Positions 63,469 through 64,000 of a stretch of 64,000 nucleotides of DNA are shown here, piece by piece. How positions within the stretch are numbered: position 1 is the first letter of the stretch; each line of letters begins with the position of its first letter. This stretch comes from Saccharibacillus endophyticus (GTDB lineage Bacteria; Bacillota; Bacilli; Paenibacillales; Paenibacillaceae), in contig NZ_JAAZWE010000003.1 in assembly GCF_013185185.1 (NCBI RefSeq), positions 248,001 through 312,000 of the forward strand. The letters are read 5' to 3'. The notes below the pieces were generated by a model. The model ran no database searches, was not told where the DNA came from, and saw only the letters and a program-made list of their open reading frames with translations. A program made the position numbers and the translations under genes.

Positions 63469-63714
63469 AAAAGAGAGCCTATGCTCTCCAACGTGTCGAG
63501 AAAGCCCAACGTAGCTGGAAGTCAGCAGGCGGAGAGGAAAATTCAGTGAAGGAATGGAATGTTCGCCTTTGAAAGCGGGAAAATTCAACTGGAAATTTAA
63601 TCTTTTTCCCGATTTCAACACGCGACCGGAACGAATTTTTCTCGGAGCCTGATGACTTTTTCCGCACACGTAACTTTCTCGACAGCCCGAAGAGAGCCTA
63701 TGCTCTCTTTTTCT
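63466..63714. repeat. About 248-bp imperfect palindrome, MITE-like
   Basis: Terminal blocks AAAAAGAGAGCCTATGCTCTC (63467-63488) and its counterpart at 63690-63712 are followed inward by TGTCGAGAAAG/CTTTCTCGACA (63493-63503 and 63675-63685). GTCA-CAGGC, AG-AAAATTC and TTGAAA-CGGGAAAA also recur in inverted order to the centre near 63590. The small hairpins GAGAGC-CTAT-GCTCTC lie at both ends, the right one followed by TTTTT, so it also works as a terminator for yesNM. No ORF of note is in it. Confidence 0.82.
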
Positions 63715-63793
63715 AATTTTGCGACATGATCATGAAACAAATCACCAACAGAGCAAAACTTTAAATTTTACGTAAACCTAAATTTTTTACCAA

Positions 63794-63807
63794 TGATAAC
63801 GCTATCA
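63794..63807. promoter_or_regulatory. cre-like palindrome
   Basis: TGATAACGCTATCA matches the cre consensus at 13 of 14 positions and lies in a wider AATGATA-ACGC-TATCATT palindrome, about 165 bp before the gene at 63972. Confidence 0.55.
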
Positions 63808-63895
63808 TTTTTCGGGAGACACAATGATTTCCCTATTCCGTGCAAAGATATTCCTAACCGACGACCTCTTTTCGATGCTAAGATTATTCTCGTAA

Positions 63896-63909
63896 AGCAA
63901 CCGCTTACA
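63896..63909 (-). promoter_or_regulatory. cre-like CcpA site before the last gene
   Basis: On the minus strand TGTAAGCGGTTGCT matches the cre consensus at 13 of 14 positions. 62 bp upstream of the start at 63972. A CcpA-controlled sugar-uptake operon is suggested. Confidence 0.6.
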
Positions 63910-63971
63910 TCATCGATTTTCACAGATTAAGAGGGTCATATTACTATCACCTACGGGGAGATGAGAAAAAG

Positions 63972-64000
63972 ATGAAAAATTGGAAAAAGATTTTGCTGCC
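63972..64000 (+). CDS. Start of next gene, probably an extracellular solute-binding lipoprotein (cut by window edge)
   Basis: ATG at 63972 (GGGGAGATGAGAAAAAG upstream) begins MKNWKKILL, a Lys-rich start that could be the n-region of a signal peptide. Only nine complete codons are visible, so the product is an inference from its position after yesNM and two cre-like sites. Confidence 0.45.

Overview
This 64 kb window looks like chromosomal DNA of a GC-rich, Gram-positive member of the Paenibacillaceae (Paenibacillus or Saccharibacillus type). The evidence is strong AGGAGG ribosome binding sites, frequent GTG and TTG starts, Rex-like and CcpA (cre-like) sites, a YtxJ-type bacillithiol redox protein, S-layer-homology proteins, a B. 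subtilis-type myo-inositol locus and a YesM/YesN two-component pair. I saw no rRNA, tRNA, CRISPR array, integrase, transposase or phage module.

Layout. 1-4089: a DMT exporter divergent from a MocR regulator with an 18-bp palindrome between them, then a CPA1 Na+/H+ antiporter. 4494-10530 (minus strand): cydABDC, encoding cytochrome bd oxidase and its ABC exporter, with Rex-like boxes upstream. 11403-14429: an S9 peptidase and a Cys-His-Asp (NAT/transglutaminase-like) protein. 14581-19586 (minus): an island with an APH-like phosphotransferase, an AAC(3)-type acetyltransferase and four GNAT genes, one of them broken. 19800-25622: AraC/GyrI-like regulator, DUF6376-type lipoprotein, class I amidotransferase, MFS transporter, Imm11-like orphan protein and FNT channel. 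25934-28258 (minus): a secreted subtilisin with SLH repeats. 28544-38246: the inositol region, with iolEG on one side, iolR and iolABCD divergent on the other, and a second DeoR regulator closing it. 38383-42577: two tandem leucine-rich-repeat proteins, a frameshifted gene, a BASS/ACR3-type transporter and a hypothetical protein. 42681-48176: Atl, YtxJ, an SLH-like protein, a cupin, a YhgE/ABC-2-like permease with a TetR-type operator, TetR and a membrane-anchored Mrr-like nuclease. 48446-52694: a Gld-type ABC system. 52892-59689: TSUP permease, a shrunken TetR remnant, small membrane proteins, two methyltransferases, a P-loop protein and hypotheticals. 59947-64000: YesN/YesM, a long palindrome, cre boxes and the start of the next gene, probably a solute-binding protein.

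The least explained signals are these. (i) A three-copy intergenic element is made of four roughly 20-bp units at a conserved 50-70-50 bp spacing. Each copy lies between the stop codon of a minus-strand gene and its terminator. (ii) There are two long imperfect palindromes, at 10797-10910 and 63466-63714, that resemble MITEs or structured RNAs. (iii) A translationally coupled pair of LRR proteins shares an unrecognised N-terminal domain. (iv) The clustered acetyltransferases sit beside a phosphotransferase. (v) There are several frameshifted genes, one at an A7 run.
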